DNA of 64,000 nt from Streptomyces sp. NRRL S-340 (lineage in GTDB: Bacteria; Actinomycetota; Actinomycetes; Streptomycetales; Streptomycetaceae), in assembly GCF_000720185.1 (NCBI RefSeq), contig NZ_JOIY01000032.1, positions 36,877 through 100,876 of the forward strand, in the 5' to 3' direction. Under the pieces are notes generated by a model, which was not told the DNA's origin, did no database searches, and saw nothing but the letters and a program-made list of their open reading frames with translations. How positions within the stretch are numbered: position 1 is the first letter of the stretch; the number at the start of each line of letters is the position of its first letter. A program made the position numbers and the translations under genes. This document shows, piece by piece, positions 18,028 through 26,816 of this stretch.

Positions 18028-19479
18028 TCACCGGTACTCCGACAGCCGCCGCCCGATGCCCAGCAGAGCACCGGCGGCGCCGAGCAGGGCGAGCACCGCG
18101 GAGCCGGCCGGCAGGTAGCTCATCGCGGCCAGCCCGTCCTTCGCGGCGCTCTCGAACTCCTGTGTCTCGTGGGCGAGCGCCGTCGCGAGGGAGGCGTCGA
18201 CGCCGTCGAAGCACTCGCCCGTCGCCTGCGCCGTCGCCCCCGTGCCGATGACCCGGTCGCGGGCGGCCCGGTAGTCCCCGGCGTCGTCCGCCTCGCGGGC
18301 CAGCGCGTGGCGGGACTTCCAGACCTTCACCGACTGGCTCGCCGCCCGCACCGGATCGCGGCCCGCCGGGTCGTCGGCGAGCGACTCGGCCCGGGCCAGG
18401 GTCCTGGCGAGGCCGCCGATCTCCTGGTCGTACTTCCAGTCGTAGGCGTCCATGACCGTGCCGTCCGCCAGGGTCCGGGTCTCGGCGCCGCGGCTGACCA
18501 GGGTGAGGTTCTCGTCGCCGCGGGCCTTGAGGGAGGCGATCCGGGCGTCGTGCAGCACGTTGAGCGACTCCACGCCGTGCCGGGAGTCGTCGAGCCCCGC
18601 GCGGGCGACGCTGTGGCCGACGACCAGCCACAGCAGGACGGCGGCGGTCGCCGCCGCGGCGGCCACCAGGCCCTGGTTCAGCACCCGGTTGGTCCGCCGG
18701 TAGTCGCGGTGCTGGGCCCAGCCGAGGGCGGCCAGGGCGAGCACCCCGAGGGCGATGGCCGCCCACGGGTAGGGGGTCGCGTCACCGTAGTCCGCGCTGC
18801 GCTGCCTGTTCTCCGTGCGGTACAGCGTCTCGGCGGCCGGGAGCATCCGGTCCTGCATCATGGTGTTGGCGGCGCGCAGGTAGGCGCCGCCGACCGGGAA
18901 GCCCTGGCGGTTGTTGGCGCGGGCCGACTCCACCAGGCCCTTGTAGCGCGGCAGCAGTTCGTTGAGATCGCCGATGGTCTTCGCGGAGGGTGAGCCGGGT
19001 GCGGAGTTGGCGGCGGCGGTGACCAGGCCCTGGGCGGCGGTGCGGATGTCCGCCTCGTAGCGCTCGCGGGTGGCGCGCGTCTCCTGAAGACCCGCCAGGT
19101 ACCCGCTGCTCGCCATGGTGTTGGCGTCGGCGAGGGAGCGGAAGATCGCGGCGGCCTCGGAGCTGAGGGGCTGGCTGTGGTGCAGCACGTCGTCGGCGGC
19201 CGACTGCCGGTCGGTGCTCTGCCAGGCGGCGACGGCGCCGAACGCGACGACCAGCAGCGCCAGCAGCGCGCCGATCAGGCGCAGCCGGCCGGGCTCGGTG
19301 ACGGCGGCGGCGCGCAGCCGCTCGGCGCCCTCGGCGAACGCCGTACGGCGCGGCGGCGCGGGGACCGGAGCCGCCGGCGCGTGCGGCCGGACGGGCGCGG
19401 AGGGCTGCGGCGGCACGGCGGGCAGCACGGGCGCGCCGGGGCCCGGTGGTGCCGCGCTGCTGTTCGGCGAGTGTGTCAC
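18028..19479 (-). CDS. GlnX-like four-helix membrane sensor protein
   Basis: A 483-residue membrane protein, first gene of the operon. A Pro-rich cytoplasmic N-terminus of about 65 residues precedes four hydrophobic helices: about residues 68-88, 225-245, 255-280 and 455-478. Two mainly helical extracytoplasmic loops lie between helices 1 and 2 and between 3 and 4, a layout like that of chemoreceptor-type sensor domains. In mycobacteria GlnX passes the GlnH ligand signal across the membrane to PknG. The assignment here rests on position and topology, not on sequence alignment. GTG at 19477-19479 is chosen for its GGGGGG ribosome site; an in-frame start at 19539 would add an unlikely 20-residue extension. 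No signal peptide is seen. Confidence 0.8.
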   Translation of the reverse strand: MTHSPNSSAAPPGPGAPVLPAVPPQPSAPVRPHAPAAPVPAPPRRTAFAEGAERLRAAAVTEPGRLRLIGALLALLVVAFGAVAAWQSTDRQSAADDVLHHSQPLSSEAAAIFRSLADANTMASSGYLAGLQETRATRERYEADIRTAAQGLVTAAANSAPGSPSAKTIGDLNELLPRYKGLVESARANNRQGFPVGGAYLRAANTMMQDRMLPAAETLYRTENRQRSADYGDATPYPWAAIALGVLALAALGWAQHRDYRRTNRVLNQGLVAAAAATAAVLLWLVVGHSVARAGLDDSRHGVESLNVLHDARIASLKARGDENLTLVSRGAETRTLADGTVMDAYDWKYDQEIGGLARTLARAESLADDPAGRDPVRAASQSVKVWKSRHALAREADDAGDYRAARDRVIGTGATAQATGECFDGVDASLATALAHETQEFESAAKDGLAAMSYLPAGSAVLALLGAAGALLGIGRRLSEYR

Positions 19480-19776
19480 TGCTGACCCCCCGTGGTCATC
19501 CGTCGCCGCAAGTATCCCTTCCCGGGCCGGCATCCGCACCGGCCTTCACTGGATCTTGATCCGATCGCGGCGGGGCCGCCCGGCCGAGCCCACGACGAAC
19601 GTCCCGCACCACCCCCTGCCCATGAATACGCCGCCCGGGCCGGTTCGGTTCCCTCCGCACGGCGGCCGTGGCCTGCCCGGGCCGGACGCGGCACGTGTGA
19701 CGGGCAGGACACCACGAGGGGTCCTGCCCGTCACACGCGCCGCGCCTACGCGCTCCGTTCGGCGTTCCCGGCACGC
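19480..19776. other. Intergenic region: csn terminator and PknG-operon promoter
   Basis: About 300 bases between csnK and the GlnX-like gene, both on the minus strand. It holds a 17-bp perfect stem-loop (listed separately), and the rest should contain the promoter of the seven-gene operon. A possible -10 (GATACT on the minus strand, 19511-19516) is present but I found no convincing -35. Confidence 0.5.
19694..19737 (-). terminator. Strong stem-loop terminator of the csn operon
   Basis: Perfect 17-bp inverted repeat: CGTGTGACGGGCAGGAC at 19694-19710 and GTCCTGCCCGTCACACG at 19721-19737, loop of ten bases. It lies about 40 bp past the csnK stop on the minus strand. It lacks a T-run, as is common for Streptomyces terminators. 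Confidence 0.75.
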
Positions 19777-20748
19777 TCAGCGTTCGAAGTGCGCCCGTAC
19801 CCTTTCCTGGACCTCCGCCGGTGCCCCCACGTGGTCCAGGCCCAGCAGGGCCGCGCCGAGCACCGGGCGGGCCGTGACCACCCGCGGGACGGCCTTCGGG
19901 GCCCGGGCGGACAGGCGTTCGCGCAGGGCCGCGTCGAGTTGCGGGTGGCGGGCGGCCAGGACGCTGCCGCCCAGAAGCACGGGCGTCCGCTCGCCGAGGA
20001 GGCCGAGACGGGTCAGCGCGACCGCCGCCATGGCCACGACCTCCTCCGCCAGGCGTTCCACGATCGAGCGGGCGATCGGGTCGCCCCCGGCGGCCGTCGC
20101 GAACAGGACGGGCGTCAGTTCGTGACGGCGTTCCTGGTCGACGTGGTCGAGGTGCAGCGCCTCGATCAGGGCGTACATGGACTCCAGCCCGAAGTGGCCG
20201 GGCAGCGTGCGGGCCAGCGCGGTCGGCTCGCCGCGGCCGTCCTCCGCGCGCGCGGCGAACCACAGGGCCTCCTCCGCCAGGCCCCACCCGCCGCCCCAGT
20301 CACCCGAGATGCGGCCTATCGCGGGGAAGCGGGCCGTGCGGCCGTCCGGACGCATGCCGACGCAGTTGATGCCCGCGCCGCAGACCACCGCCACCCCGCG
20401 CGGCTCGGCCACGCCCGCGCGCAGGACGGCGAACGTGTCGTTGCGGACCTCCACCGTCGTGCCCCACGCGCGCGCGTGCAGGGCCGCCGCGAGCTGTTCC
20501 TCCTCCACGGGCAGGTCGGCGTTGGCCAGACAGGCCGAGACGTGCGCGACCGAGGTGACGCCGGCCTCGGCGAAGGCGCGCCCGACGGCGTCCGCGAGGA
20601 CGTCCACCGCCGTCTCGACGCCCACGGCCGGCGGCCGGAACCCGCCGCCGCGGGCCGTGGCGAGGACGTTCCCGTCGGCCGCCACGACCGCGACGTCGGT
20701 CTTGCTGTTGCCCGCGTCGATGGCGAGGACGCTTGCGGTCAGGCCCAC
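19777..20748 (-). CDS. csnK: BadF/BadG/BcrA/BcrD-type sugar (glucosamine) kinase CsnK
   Basis: A 323-residue sugar kinase of the ASKHA fold. The phosphate-binding LAIDAGNSKTDVAVVA lies at the N-terminus, a second nucleotide-binding VVCGAGINCVG near residue 120, then GRISGDWGGGWGL and the adenosine motif VLLGGSVLA near 265. The family phosphorylates N-acetylglucosamine or related hexosamines; in the csn operon it would act on glucosamine released from chitosan oligosaccharides. GTG at 20746-20748 overlaps the end of csnH by ten bases, with GGGAGC upstream. It is the last gene of the operon and is followed by a strong stem-loop. The exact substrate is inferred from context. Confidence 0.85.
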   Translation of the reverse strand: MGLTASVLAIDAGNSKTDVAVVAADGNVLATARGGGFRPPAVGVETAVDVLADAVGRAFAEAGVTSVAHVSACLANADLPVEEEQLAAALHARAWGTTVEVRNDTFAVLRAGVAEPRGVAVVCGAGINCVGMRPDGRTARFPAIGRISGDWGGGWGLAEEALWFAARAEDGRGEPTALARTLPGHFGLESMYALIEALHLDHVDQERRHELTPVLFATAAGGDPIARSIVERLAEEVVAMAAVALTRLGLLGERTPVLLGGSVLAARHPQLDAALRERLSARAPKAVPRVVTARPVLGAALLGLDHVGAPAEVQERVRAHFER

Positions 20749-22004
20749 GCGAGGTGCTCCCGGTTGTGTGCGATCAGCTGGTCGGTGAGGGTCTCGGCGT
20801 AGGCGTACTGGCCGATCAGGGGGTGGGCGAGGAGGGCGCGGAAGACGCGGTCGCGGCCGCCGTGCAGCGCCGCCCGCAGGGCCAGTTCCTCGTACGCCGT
20901 CACGTTCGCCACCAGACCCGCGTACAGCGGGTCCACGGGGGCCACGGGCAGCGGGGTGGCGCCCTTGGGGCCGACCGCCGCCTGCACCTCGATGACGGCG
21001 TCGTCCGGCAGGAACGGCAGCGTGCCCCGGTTGCGGGTGTTGACCACCTGGTACGGGCTGCCGCCGCCGCCCAGCAGCGCGGCGGCCAGGTCCACGGCCG
21101 CCTCCGAGTAGTAGGCGCCGCCGCGCTTGGCGAGCAGGGCCGGCTTCTCGTCCAGGGCCGGGTCGCCGTACATCGCGAGCAGTTCGCGCTCCATGGCGGC
21201 GACCTCGGCGGCCCGGGAGGGCTTGGTGCGCAGCTCGTCGACGACCTGGTCGTGCGCGTAGTAGTAGCGCAGGTAGTAGGACGGGACGACGCCGAGGCGG
21301 TCCAGGACCTGGCGGGGCAGGCGCAGGTCGGCGGCGACGGCGTCGCCGTGCCCGGCCAGCAGCCGGGGCAGCACGTCCTCGCCCTCGGGGCCGCCCAGGC
21401 GCACCCCGGTCTCCCAGGTGAGGTGGTTCAGGCCCACGTGGTCCAGGTGGACGTCGTGGGGTGCCACGTCCAGCAGCGCGGCGAACTTCCGCTGGAAGCC
21501 GATCGCCACGTTGCACAGGCCGACGGCGCGGTGCCCGGCCTCCAGCAGGGCGCGGGTGACGATGCCGACCGGGTTGGTGAAGTCGATGATCCAGGCGTCG
21601 GGGTTGGCGCGCCGTACGCGCTCGGCGATGTCCAGGACGACCGGGACCGTGCGCAGCGCCTTGGCCAGGCCGCCGGCGCCGGTCGTCTCCTGGCCCACGC
21701 AGCCGCACTCCAGCGGCCAGGTCTCGTCCTGCTGCCGGGCGGCCTGCCCGCCGACGCGCAGCTGGAGCAGGACGGCGTCGGCGCCCTCCACGCCCGCGTC
21801 CAGGTCGGAGGTGGTGACGATCCGGCCGGGGTGGTCCTGCTTGGCGAAGATGCGGCGGGCCAGGCCGCCCACCAGCTCCAGGCGGTCGGCCGCGGGGTCG
21901 ACCAGGACCAGTTCCCCGACCGGCAGGGTGTCCCTGAGCCGGGCGAATCCGTCGATGAGTTCGGGGGTGTAGGTCGAACCGCCGCCGACCACGGTGAGTT
22001 TCAT
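20739..22004 (-). CDS. csnH: GH4-family NAD-dependent glycosidase CsnH
   Basis: A 421-residue glycoside hydrolase family 4 enzyme, annotated in relatives as 6-phospho-beta-glucosidase. The Rossmann NAD motif VVGGGSTYTPELI is at the very N-terminus. The metal-binding cysteine sits in CNVAIG near residue 170, with the following histidine in VGLNHL near 200. GH4 enzymes cleave glycosidic bonds by oxidation-elimination at C3, needing NAD and Mn2+. In this operon the likely substrate is a glucosamine oligosaccharide taken up by the adjacent transporter. ATG at 22002-22004 is favoured over TTG at 22013, which would overlap the previous stop; AAAGGG precedes it. It is five bases after csnG and overlaps csnK. 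Confidence 0.88.
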   Translation of the reverse strand: MKLTVVGGGSTYTPELIDGFARLRDTLPVGELVLVDPAADRLELVGGLARRIFAKQDHPGRIVTTSDLDAGVEGADAVLLQLRVGGQAARQQDETWPLECGCVGQETTGAGGLAKALRTVPVVLDIAERVRRANPDAWIIDFTNPVGIVTRALLEAGHRAVGLCNVAIGFQRKFAALLDVAPHDVHLDHVGLNHLTWETGVRLGGPEGEDVLPRLLAGHGDAVAADLRLPRQVLDRLGVVPSYYLRYYYAHDQVVDELRTKPSRAAEVAAMERELLAMYGDPALDEKPALLAKRGGAYYSEAAVDLAAALLGGGGSPYQVVNTRNRGTLPFLPDDAVIEVQAAVGPKGATPLPVAPVDPLYAGLVANVTAYEELALRAALHGGRDRVFRALLAHPLIGQYAYAETLTDQLIAHNREHLAWA

Positions 22005-22009
22005 GTGTG

Positions 22010-22906
22010 TCAACCCTTTACTCCGGTGAGCGTGACGCCCTCGACGAACGCCTTCTGGGCGAAGAAGAACACGAGGATCACGGGGGCCATGACCAGCACG
22101 GTGGCGGCCATGGTGAGGTTCCAGTCGGTGTGGCGGGCGCCCTTGAAGGACTCCAGGCCGTAGGACAGGGTCCAGGCGGCCGGGTTCTCCGAGGCGTAGA
22201 TCTGCGGGCCGAAGTAGTCGTTCCAGGCGTAGAAGAACTGGAAGAGGGCGACGGCGGCGATGCCCGGCTTGGCCATCGGCAGCACCACCCGCACCAGGGT
22301 GCGCAGGTCGCCGCAGCCGTCGACCTTCGCCGCGTCCAGGTACTCGTTCGGGATGGTGGTCAGGAACTGCCGCAGCAGGAAGATGGAGAACGCGTCACCG
22401 AACGCCATCGGGACGATCAGCGGCCACAGCGTGCCGGACAGGCCCAGCTGCTTCGCCCAGAACAGGTACATCGGGATGATGATCACCTGCGGGGGCAGCA
22501 TCATCATCGAGATCACCAGCATGAGCGACAGGTTGCGGCCCCGGAAGCGGAACTTGGCCAGCGCGTAGGCCACCGGGATCGAGGACACGACGGTGAGGAC
22601 GGTGCCCAGCCCGGCGTACAGGAGCGTGTTCTTCCACCAGGTGAGGAAGCCCGGGGTGTCGAAGACCTTCCGGTAGTTGCCCCATTCCCAGGTGTGCGGG
22701 ATCAGGTCGCGGCTGAGTGCCTGGCTGTCGCTCATCAGCGAGGTCAGGAACACGAACACGAAGGGCAGCACGAAGAAGAGGGCGGTGGCCACGCCGAGCG
22801 CGTGGACGGCGACCCACTCCAGGAGGGCCTTGCGGCGGGCGGTGCGCCCGGCCGGGGAGACGGGGGCCTTCTTCAGGGTGGCCGGGTGGTCCAGGACCTG
22901 GGTCAT
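22010..22906 (-). CDS. csnG: ABC sugar importer permease (MalG type) CsnG
   Basis: A 298-residue inner-membrane permease with six predicted helices. The cytoplasmic EAA loop, EYLDAAKVDGCGDL...LP, near residues 190-215 docks the ATPase. It resembles MalG/AraQ carbohydrate permeases and pairs with CsnF. It starts two bases after the csnF stop. The operon has no ATPase gene; in streptomycetes several sugar importers share the MsiK ATPase, which probably also energises this one (established for the genus, inferred here). Confidence 0.92.
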   Translation of the reverse strand: MTQVLDHPATLKKAPVSPAGRTARRKALLEWVAVHALGVATALFFVLPFVFVFLTSLMSDSQALSRDLIPHTWEWGNYRKVFDTPGFLTWWKNTLLYAGLGTVLTVVSSIPVAYALAKFRFRGRNLSLMLVISMMMLPPQVIIIPMYLFWAKQLGLSGTLWPLIVPMAFGDAFSIFLLRQFLTTIPNEYLDAAKVDGCGDLRTLVRVVLPMAKPGIAAVALFQFFYAWNDYFGPQIYASENPAAWTLSYGLESFKGARHTDWNLTMAATVLVMAPVILVFFFAQKAFVEGVTLTGVKG

Positions 22907-22908
22907 CG

Positions 22909-23850
22909 TCAGTCACCTGCCTGCATGAGACCGCCGCGGCGCCGCATCAGGAGTGCGGTGAACGCCATGGACAGGACGAACAGCACCAGCGCCACCACAC
23001 AGGCCGAGCCGTAGTCGAAACGCTGGAAGCCGAGGTTGTACACGAGCTGGGGGAGGGTCAGCGTGGACTTGTCGGGGTAGCCGGGCTCGAACATCGTGCC
23101 GGCGCCCTGGATCACGCCCGAGGCGACCTTCCCGGCGATCAGTGGCTGGGTGTAGTACTGCATCGTCTGGATCACGCCGGTGACCACGGCGAACATCACG
23201 ATCGGCGAGATGTTCGGCAGGGTGACGTAGCGGAAGCGCTGCCAGGGCGAGGCGCCGTCCAGCTCGGCGGCCTCGTACTGCTCGGTGGGCACGTCGAGGA
23301 GCGCGGCCATGAAGATGACCATCAGGTCGCCGACGCCCCACAGGGCGAGCAGGGTCAGGGCCGGCTTGGACCAGGTGGGGTCGTTGAACCAGCCGGGCGC
23401 GGGGATGCCGGTCTTCTCCAGCAGGGAGTTGACCGGGCCGGTGCCGGGGTTGAGCAGGAAGGCGAAGGCCATGGTCGCCGCCACCGGCGGGGCCAGGTAG
23501 GGCAGGTAGAACAGGGTGCGGAAGACGCCCGTGGCCGTCTTGATCTTGGTGATCAGCAGGCCCACGCCGAGCCCGAACGCGACCCGCAGGGTGACCATGA
23601 TCACCACCAGCCACAGGGTGTTGCGCAGGGCCGGCCAGAACAGCGGGTAGTTCTCGAAGACGTACGTCCAGTTCTTCGCGCCGCTGAACACCGGCGCGTT
23701 GAAACCGTCGTAGTGCATGAACGAGAAATAGACGGTGGAGAGCAGCGGGTACGCGAAGAAGACCGCGAATCCGATCAGCCAGGGCGACATGAAGGCGAGG
23801 GTCTTCAGTGCCGCGCGGCGGCGTTTGGACGCCAGGGTGAGAGTGGTCAT
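22909..23850 (-). CDS. csnF: ABC sugar importer permease (MalF type) CsnF
   Basis: A 313-residue permease of the MalF/UgpA type with six predicted helices. The first is in LAFMSPWLIGFAVFFAYPLL, and the EAA loop is EQYEAAELDGASPWQRFRYV near residues 205-225. With CsnG it forms the translocation pore for oligosaccharides delivered by CsnE. The ATG at 23848-23850 is seven bases past the csnE stop, and the ribosome site AGGAAAG overlaps that stop. The short spacing shows co-transcription. Confidence 0.92.
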   Translation of the reverse strand: MTTLTLASKRRRAALKTLAFMSPWLIGFAVFFAYPLLSTVYFSFMHYDGFNAPVFSGAKNWTYVFENYPLFWPALRNTLWLVVIMVTLRVAFGLGVGLLITKIKTATGVFRTLFYLPYLAPPVAATMAFAFLLNPGTGPVNSLLEKTGIPAPGWFNDPTWSKPALTLLALWGVGDLMVIFMAALLDVPTEQYEAAELDGASPWQRFRYVTLPNISPIVMFAVVTGVIQTMQYYTQPLIAGKVASGVIQGAGTMFEPGYPDKSTLTLPQLVYNLGFQRFDYGSACVVALVLFVLSMAFTALLMRRRGGLMQAGD

Positions 23851-23857
23851 CGCTTTC

Positions 23858-25195
23858 CTACTCCGCCTGCGCGATGTCCGTGTCGATCTGGTGGGCCGCC
23901 TTCTCCAGGCCGGCCTTCAGGTCCTTCTGCTTGCCGCTCTCGTAGTCGTAGCCGAGCTGCTGGATCGTGACCAGGTACTGGCCGCCGTTGATGGAGGCGG
24001 GCGTGGTCGTCGAGTTCGTGTCGCCCGCGATGTCCAGGAACGTCTTGAAACGCGGGTCGTACTTCAGCTTCGGGGACTTCAGGGCGGCGAGGGTGGAGGG
24101 CACGTTGTGGATGTCGTTGGCGAATCCGACCACCGCGTCGGTGTCCGTGGAGATGTACTTCACGAACTCCCAGGCCGCGTTCTGCTTGTGGCTGGTGGCG
24201 GCGATACCGGTGATGGTTCCGGTGATGTAGCCCTTGCCGTACTGGCTCTCCTGGTCGTCGGGGACGGGCAGCGGCGCCACGCCGACCTCGAACTTCGGCT
24301 TGGCCTCCTCGGCCATGCCCAGGCGCCACTCGCCGTCGAGCTGCATGGCCACCTGGCCGGTGTGGAAGGGATGCCTGGGGCCCCACTCGTCACCGAGGGT
24401 GGCACGGAACTTCTCCAGCTTCTGGAACCCGCCGAGTTCGTCGACGAGCTTCTTCTGGAAGGTGTAACCCTTTTCGAAGGCGGGGTCCTTCGCGACGTTC
24501 GACTTGCCGTCCGTGTCGAAGTACTTCGGTGAGAACTGCGCGAAGAGGTGCTCGGTCGTGGACTCCCAGCCGTGGTAGGTCGGCATGAAACCGAGCTGCT
24601 TGTAGCCGTCCCCGTCGGGGACCGTCAGCTTCTTGGCGTCCGCCTCGAACTCGGACCAGGTCCTCGGCGCCCGCCCGATCCCCGCCCTGTCGAACGCCGT
24701 CTTGTTGTAGTAGAGCCCGTACGCGTCACCCAGCAGCGGCGCCGTGCAGCGCTTGCCGTCGAACTGCGTGTACTCGTTCATCGCCTTCGGGAAGGTCTTC
24801 TCCGGGTCGACGCCCGCCTTCTTGAAGAAGGGGTTGAGGTCGACCAGCGCACCCGAGGAACAGAACTTGCCCACGTTGTTGGTGGTGAAGGAGGAGATCA
24901 CGTCCGGCGCCTTGTCGCCGCCGGTGCGCAGCGCCTGGTTCATCTTGTCGTCGGTCATGTTGCCGACGACGTTGACGTGGATGTTGGGGTGCGCCTTCTC
25001 GAAGCCGTCGATCAGCGACTGGACGGCCTTCACCTCGTTCGGCGCGCTCCAGGCGTGCCAGAAGTTGATCGTCGTGTCTTTCGAGGCGTCGTCGTTCGCG
25101 CCGGATTCCGGCTGGCCCGTACAGGCGGTGGCGAACAGCGCGATGGAGGCGGAGGCGGCGAGCGCGAGGGCCGCTTTCCGGGACACTTCGGGCAT
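23858..25195 (-). CDS. csnE: ABC sugar importer solute-binding lipoprotein CsnE
   Basis: A 445-residue extracellular binding protein of the MalE/SBP_bac_1 type. The signal peptide ends in a lipobox, LFATAC, so Cys25 would be lipidated and the protein anchored to the outer face of the membrane. The mature part carries the family pattern INFWHAWSAPNEVKAVQSLI and a carbohydrate-site region rich in Trp/Tyr. By operon context it captures chitosan-derived glucosamine oligosaccharides. ATG at 25193-25195 has GGGAGATCC upstream. The gap of 90 bp to csnR may carry an internal promoter, though I saw no second operator there. Confidence 0.9.
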   Translation of the reverse strand: MPEVSRKAALALAASASIALFATACTGQPESGANDDASKDTTINFWHAWSAPNEVKAVQSLIDGFEKAHPNIHVNVVGNMTDDKMNQALRTGGDKAPDVISSFTTNNVGKFCSSGALVDLNPFFKKAGVDPEKTFPKAMNEYTQFDGKRCTAPLLGDAYGLYYNKTAFDRAGIGRAPRTWSEFEADAKKLTVPDGDGYKQLGFMPTYHGWESTTEHLFAQFSPKYFDTDGKSNVAKDPAFEKGYTFQKKLVDELGGFQKLEKFRATLGDEWGPRHPFHTGQVAMQLDGEWRLGMAEEAKPKFEVGVAPLPVPDDQESQYGKGYITGTITGIAATSHKQNAAWEFVKYISTDTDAVVGFANDIHNVPSTLAALKSPKLKYDPRFKTFLDIAGDTNSTTTPASINGGQYLVTIQQLGYDYESGKQKDLKAGLEKAAHQIDTDIAQAE

Positions 25196-25285
25196 GGCTG
25201 GATCTCCCTGGGACGGGCGGGGCGGTGAGGAAGGGGGACGGAGCGGAAGCAGGGGGACGCGGGGACGGCGGGAGGGGCGCGGGGG

Positions 25286-26497
25286 TCAGCGTGAGGTGTC
25301 GAAGACTTCGTCACGGGTGGCCGCGAGCGCGCTCTCCAGCGCGCCGCGCAGCACGGGGCGTTCTCGTACGTCGCCCACCACCAGGCGGGGCCGGGAGGCG
25401 GCCAGTTCCTCCAGCTCGGCCTGGACCAGGGCGCGCAGCACCTCGCCGCCGGCGGTGAGCGCGCTGCCGCTGAGCACCACCAGCTCGGGGTCGAGGACGG
25501 ACACCAGGGAGGCCAGGCCGGTGGCGAGCCGGGTCGCGTACTGGGTCAGGAGTTCCCGGTGCGGGCCGCCCGCGTGATCGGCGGCGCGGGCGACGAGTTC
25601 GGCGGCGGCCTCGGCGTACGGGCCGGAGGGCAGGTCCTCGATGGCGAGCCGGCGGGCCAGCTTCGGCACGACCTGCGCACCGGCCAGGTCCTGGAAGCCG
25701 CCGCTGTTGGCCTTGGTGACCTGGCGGAACAGGGGCGCGCCGGGAACCGGCAGGAAGCCGACCTCGCCGGCGCCGCCGGTCCAGCCGCGGTGCAGTCTGC
25801 CGCCGAGGACCAGTGCGGCGCCGAGGCCCTCCTGGTTCCACAGCAGCACGAAGTCCTGGTGGCCGCGGGCCGCGCCCAGGCGCTGCTCGGCGACGGCGAC
25901 GAGGTTGACGTCGTTCTCGTACTCCACCGGCATCGGCAGCGCGGCGGCCAGCTCGTCGAGGATCGTGGGGGAGTGCCAGCCGGGCAGGTGGGAGGCGTAG
26001 CGCAGGCGGCCGGTGCCGGGGTCGAAGGCGCCGGGGGTGCCGATGACGAGGCGGTGGACGTCGGCGCGGGCCACGCCCGCCGCCTTCACCGCACCGTCCA
26101 GCGCGTCGGTGACCTGCCGTACGACCGGCTGGGACGGGTGCCGGCCGGGGGTCGGCAGGTGGAACTCGCCGACGGTGCGGCCGGTGACGTCGGCGACCGC
26201 GGCGCGGATGCGGTGCGGGTTGACGTCGAGCCCGGCCGCGTACGCGGCGGCCGGGTTGACCGAGTACAGCTGCGCGTTCGGTCCCGGCCGGCCCTCGCTG
26301 GTCCCGGTCGCCAGGACCAGCCCGGCGGCCTCCAGGCGCGCCAGCAGCTGCGAGGCGGTCGGCTTGGACAGCCCGGTGAGCTTGCCGATGCGGGTGCGCG
26401 ACAGCGGCCCGTGCTCCAGCAGCAGGTCGAGGGCGGCCCGGTCGTTCATGGCGCGCAGGACACGCGGGGTGCCCGGTGTGCCGGTGGTCCCTGCCAT
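25286..26497 (-). CDS. csnR: ROK-family transcriptional repressor CsnR
   Basis: A 403-residue ROK repressor. A winged helix-turn-helix lies at about residues 20-75 (NDRAALDLLLEHGPLSRTRI, then GLSKPTASQLLARL). It is followed by a sugar-kinase-like ROK domain with VIGTPGAFDPGTGRL and GGRLHRGWTGGAGEVGFLPV. The usual ROK zinc-binding cysteine cluster is absent: the expected region reads GFQDLAGAQV. CsnR is the known repressor of chitosanase and the csn uptake operon in Streptomyces. The start is ATG at 26495-26497 (MAGTTG), preceded by GGGGGGCGAG; the in-frame start 30 bp upstream is less likely. It is first in the operon and probably autoregulated through the box at 26539-26557. Confidence 0.9.
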   Translation of the reverse strand: MAGTTGTPGTPRVLRAMNDRAALDLLLEHGPLSRTRIGKLTGLSKPTASQLLARLEAAGLVLATGTSEGRPGPNAQLYSVNPAAAYAAGLDVNPHRIRAAVADVTGRTVGEFHLPTPGRHPSQPVVRQVTDALDGAVKAAGVARADVHRLVIGTPGAFDPGTGRLRYASHLPGWHSPTILDELAAALPMPVEYENDVNLVAVAEQRLGAARGHQDFVLLWNQEGLGAALVLGGRLHRGWTGGAGEVGFLPVPGAPLFRQVTKANSGGFQDLAGAQVVPKLARRLAIEDLPSGPYAEAAAELVARAADHAGGPHRELLTQYATRLATGLASLVSVLDPELVVLSGSALTAGGEVLRALVQAELEELAASRPRLVVGDVRERPVLRGALESALAATRDEVFDTSR

Positions 26498-26538
26498 GCG
26501 TCTCGCCCCCCTGCACTGGAAGATCACCGAGGATCACT

Positions 26539-26557
26539 GTTAGGAAAGTTTACTGTT
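26539..26557 (-). promoter_or_regulatory. Putative CsnR operator overlapping the csn promoter
   Basis: GTTAGGAAAGTTTACTGTT is an imperfect palindrome centred on the G of AAAGTTT, 42 bp upstream of the csnR start. It resembles the TTAGGAAAGTTTCCTAA-type boxes recalled for CsnR. The minus-strand -10 candidate TAAACT (26547-26552) lies within it, so bound repressor would block transcription. A CCTAA at 26571-26575 mirrors the TTAGG and may extend the site. Confidence 0.65.
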
Positions 26558-26816
26558 CGAGTGCCAGGAACCTAAGCCCGGGATGAAGGGGGCGTCAAGG
26601 GTGGGCGGACGGGAGGCAACGGACTCGTTATGTGCGGGGGCTTCGGAGGTGGTTTCAGCGGGTGGCTCCGGGGATCCCCGGGGAGGGCCGGAGGTGCGGC
26701 TGCGGAGGACCCGGGACGCCCCTGGGCTTCTGCCCCCACCCCGGCCCCGCGGCCGTCCCGGCCCCGCCGGACCCGTCCCCTGGACCCGCCCCCGGACCCG
26801 ACCCGCGGCCGTGCCC

